This document shows, in pieces, positions 25,049 to 33,741 of a stretch of DNA of 64,000 bases; the first letter of the stretch is position 1, and the number at the start of each line of letters is the position of its first letter. This DNA is from Paenibacillus rhizovicinus (GTDB lineage: Bacteria; Bacillota; Bacilli; Paenibacillales; Paenibacillaceae). The DNA lies in contig NZ_CP048286.1 of assembly GCF_010365285.1 (NCBI RefSeq), positions 3,793,501 through 3,857,500 of the forward strand, given 5' to 3'. A model generated the notes under the pieces. It worked only from the letters and a program-made list of their open reading frames with translations. It was not told where the DNA came from and did no database searches. Both the position numbers and the translations under genes were made by a program.

Positions 25049-26281
25049 TTGGCAAAAGCATTAACGAAAGCGGTACCTGTCAGTGCGACCGTTTTCCCGA
25101 TTTTATTCGCGATCAGCATCGTGCATTTATTGAACGACTCGATGCAATCCACCGTTTCGGCGCTGTTTCCGGTCTTGCGTGATTCGATGCATCTCAGCTA
25201 CAAGCAAATCGGGTTTATCGCCTTCGCGATGAACATTACGGCGGCGGTGATTCAGCCGATGGTCGGCATGTACGCCGATCGCCGTCCCCGTCCTTATATA
25301 CTTCCTGTGGGGGTATGTTTTACGCTGGTCGGGGTTGCCGCGCTTGCGCTGGCTCCCGAGTATGCTTACATCGTCATTGCCGTGATGATGATGGGCATCG
25401 GGTCGGCGATCTTCCATCCCGAGTCCTCGCGCGTCGCTTATATGGCCGCAGGCGGGAAGAGGGGATTGGCGCAGTCGATTTTCCAGGTCGGGGGCAATAT
25501 CGGAGGCGCGCTCGGACCGATCATGAGCGCCGCGATCTTCGTGCCGCTCGGGCAGATCAGCGTCCTCTGGTTCCTGATCGCCGCGGTTGCCGCGATCATT
25601 ATTCAAAGCTACGTCGCGCGCTGGTATAGCCAGAACGCGCTGCAGTCCCGCCCGGCGAAGCCGAAGTCCAAGACGTCTTCCGGCGAGAAGAAGGACCGCG
25701 CTTCAGGTTTCGGCTTGACGCGCAATCAAGTGATCTGGGCGATTTCCATCCTTGTTTTCCTCGTCTTTACGAAGCATGTGTACATGTCGAGCTTGTCCAG
25801 CTATTATAGCTTTTATTTGATCGATTACTATGGTGTTTCGGTACAGCATGCACAGTTATTCTTATTCTCGTTCCTAGCCGCATCGGCGGCGGGAACGTTC
25901 TTCGGCGGACCGCTGGCGGACCGTTACGGGCGCAGAAACATCATCTGGTTCTCGATATTGGGGACGGCGCCGTTCTCGATTCTGCTGCCTTACGGCAACT
26001 TGTTCTGGACGAGCGTCATGTGCATCTGCGCAGGCTTCGTGCTGTCGTCGGCGTTCTCCATCATCGTCGTGTTCGCGCAGGAACTGATGCCCGGTAAAGT
26101 AGGGCTTGTCTCGGGCTTGTTCTTCGGCCTGGCGTTCGGCGTCGGCGGACTCGGTTCGGCCGTTCTCGGCTGGATCGCCGACGCGACGAGCATCGAATAC
26201 ATGATGAAGCTGTGCGCCTACTTACCGCTCCTTGGCATTCTGGCCGTATTTCTGCCGAAAGACGAGAAGGTGCGCGCCTAA
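25049..26281 (+). CDS. MFS transporter, fosmidomycin-resistance (Fsr) type
   Basis: 410 residues, about 12 membrane segments. The pattern H-L-L-N-D-S-M-Q-S at the start of the first helix, M-Y-A-D-R-R-P-R-P-Y and G-I-G-S-A-I-F-H-P-E-S-S-R are typical of Fsr-like transporters. It starts with TTG 25049, with AGAAGGGGATG at a good distance; no ATG fits better. A basic loop at about 205-225 joins the two halves. Predicted proton-coupled efflux of a small drug or metabolite. Monocistronic, ending at a bidirectional terminator shared with the convergent SDR gene. Confidence 0.9.
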   Translation: MAKALTKAVPVSATVFPILFAISIVHLLNDSMQSTVSALFPVLRDSMHLSYKQIGFIAFAMNITAAVIQPMVGMYADRRPRPYILPVGVCFTLVGVAALALAPEYAYIVIAVMMMGIGSAIFHPESSRVAYMAAGGKRGLAQSIFQVGGNIGGALGPIMSAAIFVPLGQISVLWFLIAAVAAIIIQSYVARWYSQNALQSRPAKPKSKTSSGEKKDRASGFGLTRNQVIWAISILVFLVFTKHVYMSSLSSYYSFYLIDYYGVSVQHAQLFLFSFLAASAAGTFFGGPLADRYGRRNIIWFSILGTAPFSILLPYGNLFWTSVMCICAGFVLSSAFSIIVVFAQELMPGKVGLVSGLFFGLAFGVGGLGSAVLGWIADATSIEYMMKLCAYLPLLGILAVFLPKDEKVRA

Positions 26282-26328
26282 CGGGTCGTTGGTGCTATTG
26301 TTAGGAGCTGCTTCGGCGATAAATGCAC

Positions 26329-26364
26329 GAAGAGGAGGGTACCTGTATAGGTGCCCTCCTCTTC
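26329..26364. terminator. Hairpin between convergent MFS and SDR genes
   Basis: 15-bp stem GAAGAGGAGGGTACC (26329-26343) with its complement (26350-26364), one G-T pair. No long T run on either side; it probably serves both genes. Confidence 0.68.
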
Positions 26365-26379
26365 TGCGTTGATGGAGAT

Positions 26380-27120
26380 CTACAGCGTCTGCCCGCTGTC
26401 GACCGTGATCAATTGGCCTGTCATCGCTTCCTGTTCCAGCGCGGCGCAGATCAGCTGCGCGACGTCTTCCGGCGTGGAAATGCGCTGCAGCAGCAGGTTA
26501 GGCGCGAGCCGTTTCATCTGCTCTTCCCGTCCGGTCCACCATCTGGTCGCAACGGCGCCCGGCACGACGGAATTTACCCGGATATCCGGCGATAGAGCGC
26601 GGGCGAGCGATTTCGTCAGCCCGTGGACGGCTGCCTTCGAGACGGCATACGGCAGCGAAGAGCCAAGCCCGGTCTGGCCCGAAATGCTGCCGACGTTCAC
26701 GATGGCGCCTTGACCGGCCTGCTTCATCCAAGGCGCGGCTGCCCGGGCGCAGCGGAACATGCCTTTCACGTTCACGTCGAACAAGGAATCCCATACGTCG
26801 TCCGTGACCGAATCGAGATCGTTCATCGCGATATGGTGCGTGATGCTGGCGTTGTTCACGAGCAGCTGCACGCCGCCGAAAGCCGCGGCCGTCCGCTCGA
26901 CCATGGCGCGAACCTCGTCGTCCCGGGCGACGTCGGCTTGAACGGCGATGGCATCTCCGCCTTGTTCAAGGATCAGCCGCACGGTGTCTTCCGCGTCCTC
27001 CCGCGAGCGGGAGTAGTTGACGCAGACGCGCGCTCCTTTGCCGGCTAGCAGCAGGCTGACCGCTCTGCCGATCCCCGTTCCGCCGCCGGTTACGATCGCC
27101 GCTTTATTCTTCAGTTCCAT
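26380..27120 (-). CDS. SDR-family oxidoreductase (FabG-like)
   Basis: 246 residues, classical SDR: T-G-G-G-T-G-I-G (11-18), N-N-A-S, Ser in V-G-S-I-S, and Y-A-V-S-K catalytic Tyr and Lys. Length and the ending V-D-S-G-Q-T are those of FabG-like 3-oxoacyl or glucose/sorbitol dehydrogenase-like enzymes. AAGGAGCTG lies upstream of ATG 27120. No regulator adjoins it. Cofactor choice (NADPH suggested by the basic residue after beta 2, N-Y-S-R-S-R) and substrate are uncertain. Confidence 0.9.
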   Translation of the reverse strand: MELKNKAAIVTGGGTGIGRAVSLLLAGKGARVCVNYSRSREDAEDTVRLILEQGGDAIAVQADVARDDEVRAMVERTAAAFGGVQLLVNNASITHHIAMNDLDSVTDDVWDSLFDVNVKGMFRCARAAAPWMKQAGQGAIVNVGSISGQTGLGSSLPYAVSKAAVHGLTKSLARALSPDIRVNSVVPGAVATRWWTGREEQMKRLAPNLLLQRISTPEDVAQLICAALEQEAMTGQLITVDSGQTL

Positions 27121-27264
27121 GTGCTCAGCTCCTTAAAAAGATCGTTGGTTTCTGTTATGCCGGCTTCCTGCTGTTAGTTGCTATTGTAACCCTCGAAGGA
27201 AGCGATGGGTATGACATTTGTGTCGATCGGGCGAGACAGTGCGGAGCTAAACATCTCATAGTAA

Positions 27265-27308
27265 ACAAACAAGCGCTTCGATCCCCTTGGGACGAAGCGC
27301 TTGTTTGT
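27265..27308. terminator. 16-bp perfect inverted repeat between SDR and siderophore transporter genes
   Basis: 27265-27280 pairs perfectly with 27293-27308 around a 12-base loop. It lies 66 bases after the end of the siderophore operon (minus strand) and 145 bases upstream of the SDR start. A U-tract is not clear, so it may be a Rho-independent terminator of weak type or an mRNA-stabilising 3' hairpin. Confidence 0.6.
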
Positions 27309-27373
27309 GCGTTTATGGCTTTATAGGTTTATGGGCTTGTGTGCAAGGAAGCAAGCTCGCCTGCGCGAAGCGC

Positions 27374-28384
27374 CTATATCTTCTTCAGCAGCAGGTAAAC
27401 GAAATACGGCGCGCCGATCAGCGCGACCACGATACCCGCGGGAATGCCGGAGGCCGTGCCGACGTTGCGTCCGATCGTGTCGGCAAGCACGAGCAGCCAG
27501 CCGCCGATCAGGACGGCAATAGGGACGAACAGCTGATTGCGCGGCCCGATCAGCGCCTTCGCGATATGCGGCGCCATGAGCCCGATGAAGGCGATGCCGC
27601 CCGTCACCGATACGGCGGATGCCGCCAGCGCGACTGCGGCGAGAAGCAGCGCGAGACGCTCCTTCGACAGGGAGACGCCGACGCCGACGGCGATGGAATC
27701 GTCCAGCGCCAGCAGGTTCAGCTTATTCGCCTTGTACATCACGAACGGACCGAGAATGAACACCCAAGGAACGAGCGCCCAGACGAACGGCCAGTCCGTT
27801 CCCCAGACGTTGCCGGCCAGCCATTTGGAGATGAAATCGACTTTCTCCCGGTCGGCGGACGAGATCAGCATGATCATGACGCTCGAGAGCGCCATGGAGA
27901 AGCCGACGCCGGTCAGGACGAGCCGTACGGGCTGCAGGCCGACATGCCTTTTGAACGAGAACAGATAGATGAGCACCGCCGTTACCAGCGCTCCGCCAAA
28001 AGCGATCATCGGCAGCAAGTAAGCGAACGACTCCGAATCGATCGGCATGAACAGGAAGAACAGCGCGACGCCGACGCCGGCGCCGGAATTGATGCCGATG
28101 ATGCCGGGATCGGCCAAGTCGTTGCGCGTCACGCTCTGCAGAATGGAGCCGGACAGCGCCAGCGCCATGCCCGCCAAGAGCGTGATGAAGATGCGCGGGA
28201 GGCGGACGTCGAACAGGACGAAATGCTCCTTGAACGTACCGTGCCCGAATAACGTCGGCAGCAGCCGGTCGTAGGAAAGCTTGGAGTAGCCCAGCCCCAT
28301 GCTGGCGAATAGAGTCAGCGTGATAAGCGCCATCAGAAGCAAGATAATAAGCCGCTGTTTGCGGATAACTTCGGAACGAATCAT
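27374..28384 (-). CDS. Iron-siderophore ABC permease 2 (FecCD family)
   Basis: 336 residues with about 10 membrane segments. FecCD family marks include L-P-R-I-F-I-T-L-L-A-G-M-A-L-A-L-S-G, G-I-N-S-G-A-G and G-G-I-A-F-I-G-L-M-A-P-H-I, which is the loop that contacts the ATPase. It overlaps the upstream permease gene by ATGA (28381-28384), so the two are translationally coupled and probably form a heterodimer like FeuB/FeuC or YfiZ/YfhA. Part of a Fur-controlled operon with the binding protein. No ATPase gene is present in the locus. Confidence 0.92.
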   Translation of the reverse strand: MIRSEVIRKQRLIILLLMALITLTLFASMGLGYSKLSYDRLLPTLFGHGTFKEHFVLFDVRLPRIFITLLAGMALALSGSILQSVTRNDLADPGIIGINSGAGVGVALFFLFMPIDSESFAYLLPMIAFGGALVTAVLIYLFSFKRHVGLQPVRLVLTGVGFSMALSSVMIMLISSADREKVDFISKWLAGNVWGTDWPFVWALVPWVFILGPFVMYKANKLNLLALDDSIAVGVGVSLSKERLALLLAAVALAASAVSVTGGIAFIGLMAPHIAKALIGPRNQLFVPIAVLIGGWLLVLADTIGRNVGTASGIPAGIVVALIGAPYFVYLLLKKI

Positions 28385-29391
28385 TTGAACGCATGGCCTC
28401 CCTTCCGCATGATGAAGAGGAAGAAGGGCAGTCCGATCACGGCGACGATCGCGGCGACCGGCGTTTCGTACGGCGCATTGAGCGTCCGGGCGAGCGTGTC
28501 GGCCATGAGCATGAAGGCAGCGCCCGATACCGCCGACATCGGCACCACGAAGCGGTAGTCCGTACCGACGATGGAACGCACGATATGCGGAATCATGAGC
28601 CCGAGAAACGTCAAGTTGCCGACCAGCGCCACGGAGGCGCCGGCAAGCATGACGGTGACGAGGAACAGCACCGCTTTGATGGCGGCGGTCTTCTGGCCGA
28701 GTCCGACGGCAATGTCTTCGCTCAGGCTCAGAATCGTCAATTGCCGCGACATGGCGAGCGCCACGAGGATACCGACCGAGATGAACGGGATGATGACCTG
28801 CAATTGGTCCCATGATGCGCCGATCAGGCCGCCGGCCGTCCACATGGAGACGTCTTTGGCTACTTTGAACCCGAGGCCGATACCGTCGGCGGCAGCGTAC
28901 AGAAACGCCGAAATAGCCGAACCGGCCAGTACGATGCGCAGGGGCGAGAAGCCGCCCTTCTTCGCGGCGCCGACGCCGAGCACGAGCAGGGAACCGACGG
29001 CGGCTCCGACGAAGCAGGCGACCGTAATCCAGAAGTAGCCCGCCGACGGCACGAGCGCGATGGTAAATGCCAGTGCTGCGTTAGCACCGGCTGTAAGGCC
29101 CAGCAGTCCGGGATCGGCAAGCGGATTGCGCGTCATGCCCTGCATCACGGATCCGGATACGGCAAGCGCCGCTCCGACGAAGATCGCCGCGACTTCGCGC
29201 GGCAGCCTGATATCGCGGAGGATGGAGAGGTTCTCGCCCGTCCGGTGGGTCGTAAGCGCGAGCCACACGTCCTTCACCGTCGTGTGGGCGGCGCCGAATA
29301 CCATGGCGGCGAAGAACATTGCGATGAAGAATACGATTCCCGCTATCAGTTTGTAGGCGAATGGGATGGAGCGAGCGGTTGCATCAGCCAT
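28381..29391 (-). CDS. Iron-siderophore ABC permease 1 (FecCD family)
   Basis: 336 residues, about 10 membrane segments, with L-P-R-E-V-A-A-I-F-V-G-A-A-L-A-V-S-G, the M-Q-G-M-T-R-N-P-L-A-D-P-G motif and N-L-T-F-L-G-L-M-I-P-H-I as the ATPase-contact loop. Start at 29391 (M-A-D-A-T-A-R) follows the binding-protein stop by 4 bases; a longer start at 29430 would overlap the lipoprotein gene. Second gene of the Fur-controlled operon. The protein carries ferric siderophore across the membrane together with its partner permease and an ATPase encoded elsewhere. Confidence 0.92.
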   Translation of the reverse strand: MADATARSIPFAYKLIAGIVFFIAMFFAAMVFGAAHTTVKDVWLALTTHRTGENLSILRDIRLPREVAAIFVGAALAVSGSVMQGMTRNPLADPGLLGLTAGANAALAFTIALVPSAGYFWITVACFVGAAVGSLLVLGVGAAKKGGFSPLRIVLAGSAISAFLYAAADGIGLGFKVAKDVSMWTAGGLIGASWDQLQVIIPFISVGILVALAMSRQLTILSLSEDIAVGLGQKTAAIKAVLFLVTVMLAGASVALVGNLTFLGLMIPHIVRSIVGTDYRFVVPMSAVSGAAFMLMADTLARTLNAPYETPVAAIVAVIGLPFFLFIMRKGGHAFK

Positions 29392-29395
29392 CGCC

Positions 29396-30412
29396 TTATT
29401 TCCCCAGGAAGCTTTTCTTGAAGAAATCAAGCTGGAAGTCCAGCGTGTTCGGGTCGTTGAAATAGAACTCGTTGGCGTTCACTTCAAAGACATGGCCGTT
29501 CTTCACGGCAGGAATATTCTTATACGTATCGGTGTTTTGGAACGAATTGTCGGTATCGCTGAATTTGCTCATAATGAGATAGTCGCCCGCGAACTGCGGC
29601 ATGACTTCCGTGGAAAGCGCGAAGTAGCCGTCTTTGAGCGCAGTGTCTATGACCTTCTGAGGCATCTTCAAGCCCATGGCCTGATACAGGATTTCGGTGC
29701 CGCGGCCCCAGTTGTCGCCGTATACGTACAGCTGCTTGTTAAAGTTCTCGATAACGGATACGGTCGCGTTCTCGCCGATCTTCGCTTTGATTTCCTTGCC
29801 GGCATCCGCCGCGCGCGTCTTGAAACCGTCGATCCAGGTTTGCGCTTCTTTCTCTTTGTTAAGGGCTTTGCCGATTTCGAGAAACTGCGTCAGGTAGTCG
29901 ACTTTGCCGTAGGTGTAGAGGATGGTCGGCGCGATTTCCTTGAGCTTATCAAGGTTTTTGACGCCGTCCAGGCCGATGATCAGATCGGGATCGAGCTCGA
30001 TGATCTTCTCCAGATCCTCGTCGGTCACTTCTTTGGCATCTTTCAGCTTATCGGCGAAACGCGGGTTCTTCATGGACCAGGCATCCGCGCCGACGACGTT
30101 GACGCCGAGTTGGATGAGATCGCCGGTGAAGGAAGCCAGAACGACGACGCGCTGCGAGTTGGCAGGCACTTCGACGGGACCGCTCTCGGCTTGGTATGTA
30201 ATGGTGCCGGAACCGGACGCATCGTCGGCAGCAGTATTGTCAGCAGGGGAAGTGTTGGTGCCGGTTGGAGCGTTGTTCGCAGTGCTGTTAGCGGCAGAAT
30301 CGTTGCTGCCTGCGGCGGCGTTGCCGGCGTTGTTGGCAGTGTTGGCGGAATTGCCGCATGCGCTTAGGATGAGGATGAGGGCTACGAGAGCCGGAAATAA
30401 TGCTTTTCTCAT
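29396..30412 (-). CDS. Iron-siderophore ABC substrate-binding lipoprotein
   Basis: 338 residues. Lipoprotein signal with lipobox L-S-A-C (Cys19), then a Ser/Asn/Thr/Gly-rich linker of about 45 residues and a periplasmic-binding-protein type III domain: A-N-S-Q-R-V-V-V-L-A, G-A-D-A-W, D-L-I-I-G-L-D-G. This class binds ferric hydroxamate or catecholate complexes at the cell surface. AAAGGAG lies upstream of 30412. First gene of the operon; three Fur boxes lie between it and the divergent reductase gene. The substrate cannot be named from the sequence. Confidence 0.93.
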   Translation of the reverse strand: MRKALFPALVALILILSACGNSANTANNAGNAAAGSNDSAANSTANNAPTGTNTSPADNTAADDASGSGTITYQAESGPVEVPANSQRVVVLASFTGDLIQLGVNVVGADAWSMKNPRFADKLKDAKEVTDEDLEKIIELDPDLIIGLDGVKNLDKLKEIAPTILYTYGKVDYLTQFLEIGKALNKEKEAQTWIDGFKTRAADAGKEIKAKIGENATVSVIENFNKQLYVYGDNWGRGTEILYQAMGLKMPQKVIDTALKDGYFALSTEVMPQFAGDYLIMSKFSDTDNSFQNTDTYKNIPAVKNGHVFEVNANEFYFNDPNTLDFQLDFFKKSFLGK

Positions 30413-30455
30413 AATAGGAGAGCTCCTTTAAAATGGATTATGATGATAAATAGAT

Positions 30456-30470
30456 TGATAATGATTCTCA
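30456..30470. promoter_or_regulatory. Fur box 1
   Basis: TGATAATGATTCTCA, 14 of 15 positions of the 7-1-7 Fur consensus TGATAATNATTATCA, 44 bases before the binding-protein start. Confidence 0.9.
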
Positions 30471-30498
30471 GTGTTGTCGTTAACAAAGATATATTCAT

Positions 30499-30513
30499 TG
30501 ATAATGATTGTCA
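30499..30513. promoter_or_regulatory. Fur box 2
   Basis: TGATAATGATTGTCA, one mismatch to the 7-1-7 consensus, in the middle of the divergent intergenic region. Confidence 0.92.
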
Positions 30514-30559
30514 ATATCAACTTGTAAAAAGATCCGAGGTCATGTATATTTGAACTTAT

Positions 30560-30574
30560 TGAGAATGATTATCA
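30560..30574. promoter_or_regulatory. Fur box 3
   Basis: TGAGAATGATTATCA, one mismatch to the 7-1-7 consensus, 26 bases before the reductase start; ideally placed to block its transcription. Confidence 0.92.
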
Positions 30575-30599
30575 TTACCTGCGGGAGGGATCGGCCATC

Positions 30600-31649
30600 A
30601 TGAACGGATCGGATCTATTCGATGTCACCATTATCGGGGGCGGGCCGGCGGGCCTATACTCGGCTTTTTATAGCGGATTGAGAGAAATGAGAACGAAGAT
30701 TATCGAGTTCCAGCCGCAGCTCGGCGGCAAGGTGCATGTTTATCCGGAGAAAATGATTTGGGATATCGGCGGGCTCACGCCCATCCCGGGAGCCAAGCTG
30801 ATCGAACAGCTGGTGGAACAGGGGCTGACCTTCGGTCCTGAAGTCGTGTTGAACGAGAAGGTGGAAGCGATCGCCCGCAACGCGGAAGGGATTTTCGAAT
30901 TGCGGACGACTTCCGGCGCGATTCATTACTCGAAGACCGTCATCGTCGCGGTCGGCAGCGGCATCCTCAATCCGACGAAGCTCGATATCGAGGGCGCGGA
31001 GCGGTTCGAGGTCGGCAATTTGCATTATACGGTCAAATCGCTGCGCACCTTCAAGGATAAGACGGTTCTCGTGTCCGGGGGCGGCAACTCCGCCGTCGAT
31101 TGGGCGAACGAGCTGGAGCCGGTCGCCAAGCAGGTCATCGTCGTTTACCGCAAGGGCGGGCTGAACGGACATGAAGCACAGGTGCAGCAGCTCTTGAACA
31201 GCTCTGCGCAGGTCGTCTTCCATTCCTCGATCACGAAGCTGATCGCAAGCGGCAATCACGAGACGATCGAGCGCGTGGAGTTGACGAACCACCAAACGGG
31301 CGAAGTGACGACCGTGGAAGCGGAAGAAATCGTCATTAATCACGGCTACGACCGCGATTCGACGCTGCTGCAATCGAGCGATCTGAACATCGAGATGCTG
31401 GAAGACTTCTATGTGTCCGGGAGCGTAGGCAGCGAATCTTCCGTGCCGGGGCTGTACGCGGCGGGCGACATCCTCATGCATGACGGCAAGCTGCATCTCA
31501 TAGCCGGCGCGTTCCAGGATGCGGCGAATGCCGTGAACAGGGCGAAGCAATTCATCCAGCCGGATGCCGAGAAGTTCGCGATGGTGTCGTCGCATAACGA
31601 TAAGTTCAAGGAGCGCAACCGCGAGCTGGTGAAGCAGCTGGTCAAATAA
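30600..31649 (+). CDS. Ferredoxin/flavodoxin-NADP+ reductase, thioredoxin-reductase-like (YumC type)
   Basis: 349 residues. FAD motif G-G-G-P-A-G-L-Y-S-A-F-Y near the N-terminus, then Q-P-Q-L-G-G-K-V-H-V-Y-P-E-K, NADPH motif G-G-G-N-S-A-V-D-W-A near 160-170, and the FAD-tail motif A-A-G-D-I. The CxxC of thioredoxin reductases is absent, which identifies the YumC type of FNR. GGGAGGG lies upstream of ATG 30600. It is divergent from the siderophore importer under shared Fur boxes, so it probably reduces flavodoxin or ferredoxin for iron release from imported siderophores or supplies electrons under iron limitation. Confidence 0.93.
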   Translation: MNGSDLFDVTIIGGGPAGLYSAFYSGLREMRTKIIEFQPQLGGKVHVYPEKMIWDIGGLTPIPGAKLIEQLVEQGLTFGPEVVLNEKVEAIARNAEGIFELRTTSGAIHYSKTVIVAVGSGILNPTKLDIEGAERFEVGNLHYTVKSLRTFKDKTVLVSGGGNSAVDWANELEPVAKQVIVVYRKGGLNGHEAQVQQLLNSSAQVVFHSSITKLIASGNHETIERVELTNHQTGEVTTVEAEEIVINHGYDRDSTLLQSSDLNIEMLEDFYVSGSVGSESSVPGLYAAGDILMHDGKLHLIAGAFQDAANAVNRAKQFIQPDAEKFAMVSSHNDKFKERNRELVKQLVK

Positions 31650-31704
31650 GGTGCCGCCGGCGCCCGTTGGATCGAGCGGGCCAGTAGCGCCGCCGAGAAT
31701 GACA

Positions 31705-31730
31705 AAAAGCTGCCGAAGCCGGCAGCTTTT
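31705..31730. terminator. Bidirectional terminator between reductase and rhamnose mutarotase genes
   Basis: Perfect 11-bp stem AAAAGCTGCCG / CGGCAGCTTTT with loop AAGC. T tracts on both strands, longer on the minus strand. Confidence 0.9.
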
Positions 31731-31743
31731 CAAGAGAGAGACG

Positions 31744-32064
31744 CTATTCTTCCTTCGCCCCGAAATAAAACACTTCCGGAATATCCCGTACGATCTCCCC
31801 ATCGGTATGCTTCAACAGCAAATCCGACATGAATTGCTGCCAGCGGATATTGGCCGGGTGGACGCTCAGCTTCGCCATCGCCTGCTCGTAGTTCTCGACT
31901 TCCATGTAGGCGAATAGCTTCCCGCCGTCCAGGAAGATGCTGTACGTGCGAATGCCAACCTCCTGAAACGCTTGAAGCAGCTCCGGATCAACCTGCTTAT
32001 GCCGCTGGATGTACGCTTCACGGTTACGCTCGTCAATTTGCAGAACAAAGGAAATACGCTGCAT
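31744..32064 (-). CDS. rhaM: L-rhamnose mutarotase
   Basis: 106 residues, full-length match to RhaM/RhaU: N-terminal F-V-L-Q-I-D, H-K-Q-V-D-P-E-L-L with the active-site His22, Y-S-I-F-L-D-G and the C-terminal E-V-F-Y-F. It interconverts the anomers of L-rhamnose or a related deoxysugar, as a small dimeric cytosolic protein. AAGGGAG lies upstream. It begins 15 bases after the stop of the isomerase-like gene, in one operon, so the sugar used here is presumably L-rhamnose, L-fucose or a similar sugar. Confidence 0.93.
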   Translation of the reverse strand: MQRISFVLQIDERNREAYIQRHKQVDPELLQAFQEVGIRTYSIFLDGGKLFAYMEVENYEQAMAKLSVHPANIRWQQFMSDLLLKHTDGEIVRDIPEVFYFGAKEE

Positions 32065-32079
32065 CGTCTACACTCCCTT

Positions 32080-33582
32080 TTATAGAATTACACTTCGCAT
32101 TTGAAGCAGCTCCGCCACTTTCTTCAGCTGGGACGCCTGATTGCCGACCGCGATGGCGCAGTGATGCGTCGGTGCTTGCGCGAACCACTTCTCCATGTAT
32201 TCATCGGGGTGAACAGAAAACTTCACATGCGTCTGGGTGTTCCCGATTTGCATGATCGGCCCGTCCGTCGCTTCCCCTTCGCTAATAATCATGCCTAATC
32301 GGCCATCGCCGGTTTGCGTGATATTAACGGTCGTGACTGCGCCGCGCCGCACCTTCGCTTCTACCGAAACGCCGGTTCCCTTTTTCCCGTGATACAGTCC
32401 CATGCCGCGCAGAATCGGCTTTCCTTCGGCAATCGCGATGTGGAACGGCCCGTCATGGCCGAGCAAAATCGTTTCATCGATGTAATCGACGACGACGATC
32501 TCCGAGTAACTGCCGCCCGCGCCGAGAATATCGCAGATTTTCATCCCGACGGCGGTCTTCAAATCCCCCTCGCCCGAGCAAGGGATACCGCGCGCGGTCA
32601 GCAGGGAATGGCCGACGATGAAGCCGGATTGCAGCTGCTCGTACGGATTGCCGTCCTGTCCGTGGTAGTAGTACGTCAGCGCATCCAGGTCATACGCGCG
32701 AACGAGCTTTTCCTGCGCGACCGCGACCGCCGCGGACCATTCCAGCTGCTCCTGCGTGGGCTTCCTCGCGATCGGGTCGGAAGGGGAGTCGCCGCTGATC
32801 TCGAACATTTCATAGACCTCGTCCAGCTTCGCTTTGACCTCCTCCGGCGTTACTTCCTTCAGGAATCGGTCCAGATCGCACATCTCGAGCATTTCCACGT
32901 GCAGGCCGAGCTGGGCTTGCATCATCGTAAAATCGCTGTACATATCGAGCATCCCGCTGTACGTATTGCCAAGGAACCCGAACCGCGCGTAACGCAGCGA
33001 GCGAACGACGCCCGCCGCCTGAATCCATTCCCGTACCTCGCGCATCGCCCGAACGGCCTCGACCCGGTTGTTCGTCACTTCGTCCGTCAAGGAATGCGGC
33101 GGCGTATAGTCGAGTCCGAGCAGGCCGTTGATGACGCGAAAGCGTATGCCGGCCCGATTGAAGGCGTTGGCGATTTCCGGCACCGGACATGCGCCGCAGT
33201 GCGCAAGCCATTCCCCGGTCGTCGAATCCTGGTAGTTGATCCTGGCGGTCGGCTGCAGATTAAGCACGATGACGGGCTTGGAGCAAATCTGGTGAACGGG
33301 CAGCACGGTGGAGCTGGTGGAATAGGTCGCCGAATGGCAGAAGACCAGATCCACGTTCTTCTCGTTGAACCACTCGCCGGCTTCCCGCCCCTTGCCTTCG
33401 GAATCGACGAGCCCGAAATTAAAGACTTCGCCATGCTGCGACATTTGCCGTTCTAAGTGGCTGCCATATTCGATGAGCCGCTCCCGGAGTCCGGGGAATT
33501 GGGGCCAGTAGGCTTCAAGGCCGATGGAGTATAGGCCGATTCTTGCTTTTTTGCTGGGCTTAATGGGGGTAAGCAGCGTCAT
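32080..33582 (-). CDS. L-fucose/L-arabinose isomerase-family protein
   Basis: 500 residues resembling the FucI/AraA superfamily: an N-terminal Rossmann-like part with D-L-V-F-C-H-S-A-T-Y, central F-G-F-L-G-N-T-Y-S-G-M, and a C-terminal domain with G-E-G-D-L-K-T-A-V (metal-binding Glu) and a late H-H-C-A-I-A. Start ATG 33582 follows GGAGGTG; a longer start at 33624 has none. It is divergent from an AraC regulator and followed by rhaM. Aldose-ketose isomerisation is likely; whether the substrate is L-rhamnose, L-fucose or another sugar is not clear. Confidence 0.8.
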   Translation of the reverse strand: MTLLTPIKPSKKARIGLYSIGLEAYWPQFPGLRERLIEYGSHLERQMSQHGEVFNFGLVDSEGKGREAGEWFNEKNVDLVFCHSATYSTSSTVLPVHQICSKPVIVLNLQPTARINYQDSTTGEWLAHCGACPVPEIANAFNRAGIRFRVINGLLGLDYTPPHSLTDEVTNNRVEAVRAMREVREWIQAAGVVRSLRYARFGFLGNTYSGMLDMYSDFTMMQAQLGLHVEMLEMCDLDRFLKEVTPEEVKAKLDEVYEMFEISGDSPSDPIARKPTQEQLEWSAAVAVAQEKLVRAYDLDALTYYYHGQDGNPYEQLQSGFIVGHSLLTARGIPCSGEGDLKTAVGMKICDILGAGGSYSEIVVVDYIDETILLGHDGPFHIAIAEGKPILRGMGLYHGKKGTGVSVEAKVRRGAVTTVNITQTGDGRLGMIISEGEATDGPIMQIGNTQTHVKFSVHPDEYMEKWFAQAPTHHCAIAVGNQASQLKKVAELLQMRSVIL

Positions 33583-33625
33583 AACAAGCACCTCCGATGT
33601 GAAAATACTAGATTCATACCCCAAT

Positions 33626-33639
33626 TGTAACCGCTTCCG
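33626..33639. promoter_or_regulatory. Candidate CcpA cre site
   Basis: TGTAACCGCTTCCG matches the consensus TGTAANCGNTNNCA at all but the last fixed base. It lies between the divergent isomerase and araC genes, 44 bases before the isomerase start. Confidence 0.6.
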
Positions 33640-33741
33640 TTCAGTACTACATCGCGAAATATTGCTTCAAAATAACAGTATCTTGCTATTCGTTCCTGAC
33701 GTAGCCGATAATGGGGAAAAGGGAAGAAGGGACGTGCATGC

